A stretch of DNA of 64,000 bases, taken from assembly GCF_001864895.1 (NCBI RefSeq), contig NZ_MJGO01000012.1, positions 147,129 to 211,128 on the forward strand. The letters run 5' to 3'. Positions 9,747 through 17,037 of the stretch are shown one piece after another (the first letter of the stretch is position 1; each line of letters begins with the position of its first letter). The notes below the pieces were generated by a model. It searched no databases, was not told where the DNA came from, and saw only the letters and a list, made by a program, of their open reading frames with translations. Both the position numbers and the translations under genes were made by a program. This DNA is from Curtobacterium sp. MCBA15_009. GTDB taxonomy: Bacteria; Actinomycetota; Actinomycetes; Actinomycetales; Microbacteriaceae.

Positions 9747-12700
9747 ATGACCCCCGACGCCCCCGCCGGCACCGTGCAGCAGGAGCTCGCGCGCGCGGCC
9801 CATGCGCCCGCGCCCCGCACCCTGCTCGACGTCCTCGCCGCGACGGCCGCCGCGCACCCCGACGCCACCGCGCTCGAGGACCCCGACGGCACTCTCGACT
9901 ACGCCGCCCTGCTCCGCACCGTGCACGATCGGGCCGACGACCTGGCCCGGCGGGGCGTCCGGCGGGGTGACCGGGTCGGGGTGCGGATCCCCTCCGGTGG
10001 GCGCGACCTGTACCTGTCGATCCTCGCCGTGCTCGCCGCCGGGGCGGCGTACGTGCCGGTCGACGCCGACGACCCCGAGGAACGCGCCACCCTGGTGTTC
10101 GGCGAGGCCGGTGTCGTCGGCGTGATCGGTGCGGGCGGCGTCCTGCGGGACCGTGCCGGCGCCGAGCTGCCGGTGACGGACCCTGCGGCGAGCGCCGGAC
10201 TCCCCCGCGAGACCGACGACGCGTGGATCATCTTCACGTCCGGGTCGACGGGTGTGCCGAAGGGCGTGGCGGTCACCCACCGCAGTGCTGCGGCGTTCGT
10301 GGACGCCGAGGCCCGGATGTTCCTGCAGACGGCGCCGATCGGTCCGGGTGACCGGGTGCTGGCGGGGCTGAGCGTGGCGTTCGACGCGTCGTGCGAGGAG
10401 ATGTGGCTGGCGTGGGGGCACGGCGCGGCGCTGGTGCCGGCGCCGCGGTCGTTGGTGCGGACGGGGGTGGACCTCGGGCCGTGGCTCATCGCGCACACCA
10501 TCACGGTGGTGTCGACGGTGCCCACGCTGGCGGCGTTGTGGCCGGACGACGCGCTGGAGCAGGTGCGGCTCGTGATCTTCGGTGGCGAGGCGTGCCCGCC
10601 GGAGCTGGCGGCGCGCATCGCCTCGCGCGATCGGGAGCTCTGGAACACGTACGGTCCGACCGAGGCCACCGTCGTCGCGTGCGGCGCGCTGGTGGACGGC
10701 GGGTCACCGGTGCGGATCGGGCTGCCGCTGGACGGGTGGGACCTGGCCGTCGTCGATGCGTCGGGGGCCCGTGTTGCGCCCGGTGGTGTCGGGGAGCTGG
10801 TGATCGGTGGTGTCGGGCTGGGGCGGTACCTGGACCCGGCGAAGGACGCCGAGAAGTACGCACCGTTCCCCGAGCTCGGGTGGGAGCGGGCGTACCGGAG
10901 TGGGGACCTGGTGCGGTACGAGCCCGAGGGGCTGGTGTTCCAGGGGCGTGCGGACGACCAGGTGAAGCTCGGTGGCCGGCGGATCGAGCTCGGCGAGGTC
11001 GACGCGGCGCTGCAGGCCCTGGACGACGTGGCGGGTGGAGCCGCGGTGGTGCAGCGGACCCCCGCGGGCAACCAGGTGCTGGTCGGCTACGTCGCCCCGG
11101 TGGCCGGCGCGACGGTGGACGTGGCCGCAGCGAACGCCCGGTTGCGCGAGGAGCTGCCGGCCGCCCTGGTGCCGCTGGTCGCGGTGGTGGAGTCGCTGCC
11201 GACGCGGACGTCGGGCAAGGTCGACCGCGCGGCGCTGCCGTGGCCGTTGCCCGGAGCATCGGACGCGGCGGTGCTGCCGGACACGGTGGCGTGGATCGCC
11301 GAGCGGTGGTCGGCGATCCTCGGGGTGCCGGTGGTGAGCGTCGACGACGACTTCTTCGCGCACGGCGGTGGGTCGCTGACGGCGGCGCAGCTCGTGTCGG
11401 CCATCCGGGAGCGGTTCCCGACGACCACGGTCGCGGACGTGTACGACCACCCGCGGATCGGGGCGTTGGCGGCGGCGCTCGACGAGTCCGGGCCGGTGTC
11501 GGCCTCGTCGCGCGACGTGGCTCCGGTCCCCCCGGCGACGGGCCTGCTGATGACGTTGCTCGGACTGCCGGTGCAGGTGCTCCGAGGGCTGCGGGTGCTG
11601 ACCTGGACGGCGCTGGTGGCGGCGGTGCTGCACGCGACGACGCTGCCGTTCCTGCCGGTGCTGCCCTGGCCGGTGCTGGTACTGGCGCTCCTGGTGTTCG
11701 TGACGCCGATCGGCAAGATGGCGCTGACGGTGGTGCTGGCGCGGCTGCTGCTCGCCGGGGTCCGGCCGGGGTCGTACCCGCGTGGCGGTTCGGTGCACCT
11801 GCGGGTGTGGCTGGCCGAGCGCATCGCCGAGGCGGTGGACGGTCCGTCGACGGCGGGCGCCCCGTGGATCAGCTACTACGCCCGGGCGCTCGGTGCGCGG
11901 ATCGGCCGGGACGTCGACCTGCACACGCTGCCGCCGGTGACGGGGATGCTCACGATCGGCAGGCGGGCGTCGATCGAGCCCGAGGTGGACCTGGCCGGGC
12001 ACTGGCTCGACGGCGACGTGTTCCACCTGGGGCACGTGCGCGTCGACGAGGACGCCGTGGTGCGCAGCCGGACGACGCTGCTGCCGGGGGCGCACGTGGG
12101 TGCGGGTGCCGAGGTCACCGCCGGTTCCGCGGTCGGCGGCCCGGTCCCGGCGGGCGAACGCTGGGCAGGGGCGCCGGCGGAGCGTGTCGGGTCGGCCCGT
12201 GACGACCGGGAGGCCCGCCCCGCCGCCCGTCGGCGCTGGCTGCTCGCGTACGGGGCCGGGTCCCTGGCCGTGGCCGGCTTGCCGGTGGTCGGCGTCGCGG
12301 TCGGACTGCTCGTCGCGGTCGCTCTGGTCGGGCGGGCGCCGACCCTGGGCGACGCGCTGCTCCGCGCGCTGCTGACGGTCCCCCTGGCGACCGTCGTCGC
12401 CGGTGCGGTGTACGCGCTGCTGGTGGTGGTCGCGGTGCGGCTGCTCGGCCTCGGCCTGCACGAGGGGCGGCACCCGGTGCGCTCCCGGATCGGCTGGCAG
12501 GTGTGGTCGACCGAGCGGGTGCTCGACGCGGCGCGCACCCTGCTGTTCCCGCTGTACGCCTCGCTCGTGACCCCGGTGTGGCTGCGGCTGCTCGGTGCGC
12601 GGGTCGGTCGGGACACCGAGATCTCGACGGTGCTGCTCATCCCGGCGCTGACGCAGATCGCGTCGGGGGCGTTCCTGGCCGACGACACGATGGTGGCGAC

Positions 12701-13628
12701 GTACGAGCTCGGCGGCGGTCGGGTGCGGATCGGGCGCTCGAAGGTCGGCCGTCGGGCGTTCCTCGGCAACAGCGGGATGACGGGCGCCGGGCGCTCGGTG
12801 CCGCGCGAGGCCCTGGTGGCGGTGCTGTCCGCGGTACCGAAGAAGGCCAAGCGCGGGTCGTCGTGGCTCGGGACCCCGCCGGTGCGGCTGCGGCGTGCGG
12901 CGACGGAGTTCGACGAGGCGCGGACCTTCCGCCCGTCCAGGCGGCTCAAGGTCGCCCGCGGCTGCTGGGAGCTGCTGCGCCTGATCGCCCCGATGGTCTC
13001 CGCCGCCGTCGCGCTCGGCGTGGCCGGGGCACTGCTGGCGCTGTGGTCGGCCGTCGGGATCGGGTGGACGGTGCTGCTCGCCGGGCCGGTGCTCATCGCC
13101 GCCGGTGCCGTCGCCGCCGTGGTGTCGACGATCGCGAAGTGGGCGTTCGTCGGCCGGATCACCGCCAGGGAGCACCCGCTGTGGTCGTCGTTCGTGTGGC
13201 GCAACGAGGTGCAGGACACCTTCGTCGAGACCGTCGCCCGACCGTGGTTCGCCGAGCAGGCAACCGGCACCCCCGCGCTGGCCGTCTGGCTGCGGAGCCT
13301 CGGTGCGACGATCGGCCGAGGGACCTGGCTCGAGACCTACTGGTTGCCGGAGGCCGACCTCGTGTCGATCGGTGCCGGCGCCTCGGTGGCGCGGGGCACC
13401 GTGGTGCAGACGCACCTGTTCCACGACCGGGTGATGCAGCTCGACGCCGTCCGGCTCGACGCCGGCGCGACACTCGGACCGCACAGCGTCGTCCTGCCGG
13501 CGGCGGGCATCGGCACCGGGGCGACGGTCGGGCCGGCCTCGCTCGTCATGCGGGGCGAGCAGGTGCCGGGCGGGTCCCGCTGGTCCGGCAACCCGATCGC
13601 GCCCTGGGCAGCGGACCGTCCGGCGTGA
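9747..13628 (+). CDS. Pls/PosA-type membrane NRPS, putative cationic homopoly(amino acid) synthetase
   Basis: Single-module 1293-aa synthetase. Residues ~25-500 are an adenylation domain: A3 IIFTSGSTGVPKG, A4 FDASCEEMW, A5 NTYGPTEATV, A8 near GRADDQVKLGGRRIE, A10 TSGKVDRA with K491. A carrier domain follows (DDFFAHGGGSLTAAQ; pantetheine site S543). From ~597 there are three pairs of membrane helices (~597-658, ~832-902, ~1075-1132), each followed by a soluble domain with hexapeptide/beta-helix-like repeats (~712-808, ~950-1020, ~1180-1285). There is no ordinary condensation (HHxxxDG) or thioesterase domain. This A-T-6TM-3-domain plan is that of epsilon-poly-L-lysine synthetase Pls and PosA. 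Aligned by eye to GrsA, the specificity residues read DAESIGTVVK, with the acidic E217 expected for a basic amino acid. Lysine is the best guess; ornithine or diaminobutyrate are possible. Confidence 0.85.
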   Translation: MTPDAPAGTVQQELARAAHAPAPRTLLDVLAATAAAHPDATALEDPDGTLDYAALLRTVHDRADDLARRGVRRGDRVGVRIPSGGRDLYLSILAVLAAGAAYVPVDADDPEERATLVFGEAGVVGVIGAGGVLRDRAGAELPVTDPAASAGLPRETDDAWIIFTSGSTGVPKGVAVTHRSAAAFVDAEARMFLQTAPIGPGDRVLAGLSVAFDASCEEMWLAWGHGAALVPAPRSLVRTGVDLGPWLIAHTITVVSTVPTLAALWPDDALEQVRLVIFGGEACPPELAARIASRDRELWNTYGPTEATVVACGALVDGGSPVRIGLPLDGWDLAVVDASGARVAPGGVGELVIGGVGLGRYLDPAKDAEKYAPFPELGWERAYRSGDLVRYEPEGLVFQGRADDQVKLGGRRIELGEVDAALQALDDVAGGAAVVQRTPAGNQVLVGYVAPVAGATVDVAAANARLREELPAALVPLVAVVESLPTRTSGKVDRAALPWPLPGASDAAVLPDTVAWIAERWSAILGVPVVSVDDDFFAHGGGSLTAAQLVSAIRERFPTTTVADVYDHPRIGALAAALDESGPVSASSRDVAPVPPATGLLMTLLGLPVQVLRGLRVLTWTALVAAVLHATTLPFLPVLPWPVLVLALLVFVTPIGKMALTVVLARLLLAGVRPGSYPRGGSVHLRVWLAERIAEAVDGPSTAGAPWISYYARALGARIGRDVDLHTLPPVTGMLTIGRRASIEPEVDLAGHWLDGDVFHLGHVRVDEDAVVRSRTTLLPGAHVGAGAEVTAGSAVGGPVPAGERWAGAPAERVGSARDDREARPAARRRWLLAYGAGSLAVAGLPVVGVAVGLLVAVALVGRAPTLGDALLRALLTVPLATVVAGAVYALLVVVAVRLLGLGLHEGRHPVRSRIGWQVWSTERVLDAARTLLFPLYASLVTPVWLRLLGARVGRDTEISTVLLIPALTQIASGAFLADDTMVATYELGGGRVRIGRSKVGRRAFLGNSGMTGAGRSVPREALVAVLSAVPKKAKRGSSWLGTPPVRLRRAATEFDEARTFRPSRRLKVARGCWELLRLIAPMVSAAVALGVAGALLALWSAVGIGWTVLLAGPVLIAAGAVAAVVSTIAKWAFVGRITAREHPLWSSFVWRNEVQDTFVETVARPWFAEQATGTPALAVWLRSLGATIGRGTWLETYWLPEADLVSIGAGASVARGTVVQTHLFHDRVMQLDAVRLDAGATLGPHSVVLPAAGIGTGATVGPASLVMRGEQVPGGSRWSGNPIAPWAADRPA

Positions 13629-14968
13629 TGGGGTTGACTGGCACCGTGCCGACCTCCGCGACCACCGACCCGTACACCCCGCACAGCGGCGACCGTCGGT
13701 GGAGCGCCGAGCACTACGAGCTCCGGCTCGACTACCGCGTCGCGACGAACCGGCTCGACGCCACGGCGACCATCACGGCGCGGGCGGTCGAGCCGCTCGA
13801 CCGGGTCGTCCTCGACCTGCACGGGCTGCACGTGGAGCGCGTCGACGTCGACGGGCACCGCGCGAAGAAGGTCGCCACGGCGACGCACAAGACCACGGTC
13901 ACCCCGCACAGGCCCATCCCGGCGGGTGCCGCGTTCACCGTGCACGTGCGGTACCGGGGCACCCCGCGACCGGTGCGGAGCGCCTGGGGGCACCTCGGGT
14001 GGGAGGAGCTGACCGACGGCGTCATCGTCGCCGCACAGCCGACCGGTGCCCCGACGTGGTTCCCCTGCAACGACCGGCCGGACGACAAGGCGACGTACCG
14101 CTTCGAGATCGCCACCGAGGACGCCTACGACGTCGTGGCGAACGGCGACCTGCTCGCGAAGGAGCGGGACCGCGCCGGGACCCGCTGGACGTTCGCGACG
14201 GTCGAGCCGATGGCGACGTACCTGGCGACCGTGCAGATCGGTCGGTACCGCACGACCCGGCTCCGCGGCGGCGACGTCCCGGTGACCCTGCACCACCCGG
14301 CCGACCTGGCGGTCGCGGCGCGGACCGACTTCGGCCAGGTGCCGGAGATGCTCGCGCTGTTCGGCGACCGCTTCGGCCCGTACCCGTTCGCGGCGTACGG
14401 GGTCGTGGTCACCGACGACGAGCTCGAGATCCCGCTCGAGGCCCACGGACTCGCCGTGTTCGGCCGGAACCACGTCGACGGCGAGCACGGCACCGACCGG
14501 CTCATCGCGCACGAGCTCGCGCACCAGTGGTTCGGGAACTCGGTGACCCTCACCCGGTGGCGGGACATCTGGCTGCACGAGGGGTTCGCCTGCTACGCCG
14601 AGTGGCTGTGGTCCGAGGAGCGCGGCGGTGACACCGCGGACGACCTCGCCGAGCAGTACCGGCAGGGGCTCCTCGACCAGCCGGAGGACCTGGTGGTCGG
14701 CGACCCGGGCGCGGCGGACATGTTCGACGACCGCGTCTACAAGCGCGGCGCCCTCGCCCTGCACGCCGTCCGCCGCACGCTCGGCGACGACGCCTTCTTC
14801 GCCGGACTGCGGCGCGTCACCGAACGGCACCGGCACGGCTCGGTGACGGTGCCGGACGTCCTCGACGCGTTCGCGCACGCGGCCGGCACCACGTCCGACG
14901 CCGTGCACGCGGTCACCGCCCCGTGGATCGACAGGACGGCAGTGCCCGGCGCGGTCGGACCGCGCTAG
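13628..14968 (+). CDS. M1 family zinc aminopeptidase (short form)
   Basis: The 446-aa protein has the M1 zinc site HELAHQ (H295, E296, H299) with the third ligand E318 in WLHEGF, preceded by EIPLEAHG in place of the GAMEN exopeptidase motif. It consists of the N-terminal beta domain and catalytic domain only, without the C-terminal helical domain of long M1 enzymes. No signal peptide is visible. The ATG start overlaps the stop of the Pls-like synthetase (TGATG), so the two are co-translated. In that context a role in trimming or degrading the polymer, or in self-protection, is a plausible inference. A GTG 18 bp downstream is an alternative start. Confidence 0.88.
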   Translation: MGLTGTVPTSATTDPYTPHSGDRRWSAEHYELRLDYRVATNRLDATATITARAVEPLDRVVLDLHGLHVERVDVDGHRAKKVATATHKTTVTPHRPIPAGAAFTVHVRYRGTPRPVRSAWGHLGWEELTDGVIVAAQPTGAPTWFPCNDRPDDKATYRFEIATEDAYDVVANGDLLAKERDRAGTRWTFATVEPMATYLATVQIGRYRTTRLRGGDVPVTLHHPADLAVAARTDFGQVPEMLALFGDRFGPYPFAAYGVVVTDDELEIPLEAHGLAVFGRNHVDGEHGTDRLIAHELAHQWFGNSVTLTRWRDIWLHEGFACYAEWLWSEERGGDTADDLAEQYRQGLLDQPEDLVVGDPGAADMFDDRVYKRGALALHAVRRTLGDDAFFAGLRRVTERHRHGSVTVPDVLDAFAHAAGTTSDAVHAVTAPWIDRTAVPGAVGPR

Positions 14969-15237
14969 CCCGCCAGTTCCCCGACGTCGGTCGGGGTGCT
15001 GCTGACCTCGGCCCACACGGCGTCGAGCGAGACGCCGACGACCCCGGCGACGGACGCGATGGTCGAGAACGCCGGCGTCGCGATGCGGCCGGTCTCGATC
15101 TTCCGGAGCGTCTCGGGCGAGATGCCCGCCCGCAGTGCGGTGTCGACGATCGACCGCGGACCACGGGCCGCACGCAGCAGTGCGCCGAGTCGGCGACCGC
15201 GGGCGAGTTCGTCGGGGGTGAGGGGCAGTCGGACCAT
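14965..15237 (-). CDS. Small XRE-family helix-turn-helix regulator
   Basis: The 90-aa protein is almost only a Cro/CI-type DNA-binding domain: GRRLGALLRAARGPRSIVDT, then the recognition region ALRAGISPETLRKIETGR (the IETGR ending is typical of XRE proteins). It overlaps the 3' end of the M1 gene by 4 bp in convergent orientation and is divergent from the M24 gene, with starts only 32 bp apart. Two palindromes fill that spacer, so autoregulation and control of the M24 gene are likely. Confidence 0.85.
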   Translation of the reverse strand: MVRLPLTPDELARGRRLGALLRAARGPRSIVDTALRAGISPETLRKIETGRIATPAFSTIASVAGVVGVSLDAVWAEVSSTPTDVGELAG

Positions 15238-15249
15238 GGCGTCATGGTA

Positions 15250-15275
15250 ATACCGGTATGATCATCCGGATGATC
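15250..15275. promoter_or_regulatory. Paired palindromes in the XRE/M24 divergent spacer (candidate operator)
   Basis: ATACCGGTAT (15250-15259) and GATCATCCGGATGATC (15260-15275) are both perfect palindromes lying side by side between the divergent starts. TATGAT at 15257-15262 is a good -10 element for the plus strand. It would place initiation at about the ATG at 15270, implying a leaderless M24 mRNA. A repressor bound here would cover both promoters. Confidence 0.6.
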
Positions 15276-16037
15276 GAGATCCTCACCCCGGCCGAGGTCG
15301 ACCGGGCCCGCGCCACCGGCGCCCTGGTCGGCACGATCCTGCAGACCCTCCGCGAACGCACCCGGGTCGGCACGAACCTGCTCGACGTCGACCGGTGGGC
15401 GAAGGCCATGATCGAGGACGCCGGGGCCGACTCCTGCTACGTCGACTACGCCCCCTCGTTCGGACGCGGCCCCTTCGGGCACCACATCTGCACCGCCGTC
15501 AACGACGCCGTCCTGCACGGGCTCCCCCACGACCGCGCCCTGGCCGACGGGGACCTGCTCACACTGGACCTCGCGGTCTCCCTCGACGGCATCGCGGCCG
15601 ACGCCGCCGTCAGCTTCGTCGTCGGCACCCCGCGCGACGAGGACCTCGCACTCATCGACGCGACCGAGCGTGCCCTGGCGGCGGGCATCGCCGCGGCCGG
15701 ACCCGGCGCGCGCACCGGCGACCTGTCGCACGCCATCGGCACCGTCCTCGAGTCCGCCGGCTTCCCGGTGAACGTCGAGTTCGGCGGCCACGGCATCGGC
15801 TCGACCATGCACCAGGACCCGCACGTGTCGAACACCGGTCGCCCCGGCCGCGGCTACACCCTGCGGCCGGGTCTGCTGCTCGCCCTCGAACCCTGGGTGA
15901 TGGCGGACACCGACCGGCTCGTCACCGACGCCGACGGCTGGACCCTGCGGAGCGCCACCGGCGCCCGGACGGCCCACACGGAGCACACCATCGCGATCAC
16001 CCAGGACGGCGCCGAGGTGCTCACGCTGCCACGGTGA
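15270..16037 (+). CDS. Methionine aminopeptidase-like M24 metallopeptidase
   Basis: The 255-aa protein has a pita-bread fold with all five metal ligands recognisable: the two aspartates in LTLDLAVSLDGIAADAAV, H in GGHGIG, and glutamates in LALEPWVM and TEHTIAI. The length and the VNDAVLHGLP loop match type I methionine aminopeptidase. It may be the housekeeping enzyme, an accessory copy, or a peptidase dedicated to the neighbouring cluster; the sequence does not settle this. The start is set at ATG 15270 (MIEILTPAEV) because the -10 at 15257 predicts a leaderless message; an ATG at 15258 is in frame. Confidence 0.88.
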   Translation: MIEILTPAEVDRARATGALVGTILQTLRERTRVGTNLLDVDRWAKAMIEDAGADSCYVDYAPSFGRGPFGHHICTAVNDAVLHGLPHDRALADGDLLTLDLAVSLDGIAADAAVSFVVGTPRDEDLALIDATERALAAGIAAAGPGARTGDLSHAIGTVLESAGFPVNVEFGGHGIGSTMHQDPHVSNTGRPGRGYTLRPGLLLALEPWVMADTDRLVTDADGWTLRSATGARTAHTEHTIAITQDGAEVLTLPR

Positions 16038-16587
16038 CGCGGACCCCGCCCGCCGCCACCGCGAGCACCGTGTCGGCGGCGGGGAACAACACCGTCACCG
16101 GGTGCTCGGTCCCCTCGAGGACGGCGGTGGCGCGGCGGAGGTCGACCTCGACGTTCCGCGGGTCGACGCGCAGCCCCCGACCGTCGCGCTTCAGCACGGC
16201 CTCCTTGACGGCCCACAGCGCGGCGAGCTGCGTCGTGTCGCCACGTGCAGCGGCCAGCTCGCGCACCGTGAAGGCGTCGAGCGGCGCGGCGGCCACCCGC
16301 GACGCGCGCTCGACGTCGACACCGAGCGGTCCGGGGCCGACGGCGATCGCGACCACACCGGTCGTGCGCGACAGGCTCACCCCGACGTCGGTGCCGTGCA
16401 CCGTCGCCACGGGCCGTCCGTGGTCGGTCCCCGCGCAGTGCGGACAGACGCGCCCCGCGCGCACCGCGTCCACGTCGACGGCCGCAGCGGACGCGACGGC
16501 GGCGACCAGGGCCTCCCGGTCGGCGTCGCGGTCCCGACCCGGCGCTCGGAGCGTCACCGTGACGTCACGGAGGCGCGGCTCAGCCAT
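16021..16587 (-). CDS. Sfp-type 4'-phosphopantetheinyl transferase
   Basis: Transfers phosphopantetheine from CoA to a carrier-domain serine. The 188-aa product carries the two family motifs LGVDVER (Mg/CoA site) and WAVKEAVLKRDGRGL, plus the N-terminal CPHCAGTDHGRP (usually CxxCGxxxHGKP). It converges on the M24 gene with a 17-bp overlap. The only carrier domain in the window is S543 of the Pls-like protein, so this is its likely activating enzyme. An in-frame ATG at 16617 could add ten residues. Confidence 0.92.
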   Translation of the reverse strand: MAEPRLRDVTVTLRAPGRDRDADREALVAAVASAAAVDVDAVRAGRVCPHCAGTDHGRPVATVHGTDVGVSLSRTTGVVAIAVGPGPLGVDVERASRVAAAPLDAFTVRELAAARGDTTQLAALWAVKEAVLKRDGRGLRVDPRNVEVDLRRATAVLEGTEHPVTVLFPAADTVLAVAAGGVRVTVAA

Positions 16588-16625
16588 GCGGGCAGCCTCC
16601 GACCGCCGAGCGGCCATCCGTGCGC

Positions 16626-16829
16626 TCAGGCGTGCGTCAGCGCGATGAGCGCGACGTTCATGGTGCTGTAGAGCCCTTCGGACCGCGTCGCCTGGCGGAC
16701 GCGTCCGCGCAGGACCTCGTAGCGGCCGTCGTGCTCGCGCACGAAGCCGATGACGCCGGTGGCCGGCGTCGACACGCGGTGGTAGCCGTCCTCGAGCGGG
16801 ACGACCTCGGTACTCGTGGTGCGCTCCAT
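16626..16829 (-). CDS. Small conserved-looking protein, unknown function
   Basis: A 67-aa protein with a clear ribosome site (GGAAGGGGAACAGCAATG). It is soluble, with no signal or membrane segment, and contains a compact central pattern (TPATGVIGFVREHDGRYEVLRG). I do not recognise a family. It lies 38 bp upstream of the PPTase in the same direction and could be co-transcribed with it. The AT-richer sequence around its start and the proper ribosome site make it more credible than a chance ORF. Confidence 0.6.
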   Translation of the reverse strand: MERTTSTEVVPLEDGYHRVSTPATGVIGFVREHDGRYEVLRGRVRQATRSEGLYSTMNVALIALTHA

Positions 16830-17037
16830 TGCTGTTCCCCTTCCCGTTCGTCGTCGAACAGATCCCCCAGCATACCCCGGACCGGGGGACAAGACGCTCA
16901 CGATCACGCTCGTCCACAGGGTTGCCCGGGAGTCTGTCCGCGCTCGGATCGGCCTGGATAGACTCCGGGCGAAAGCGCTGCGGTGGCGCGGTTCCTGGCG
17001 ACGTCGACGGCGTCGACCGGTGACGGACGGAGGACGG

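Noticed and set aside
10704-13484. 926-codon minus-strand frame inside the synthetase
   Set aside because: Composition is Arg/Gln/His/Pro-rich without any domain. It is the mirror of the NRPS coding frame.
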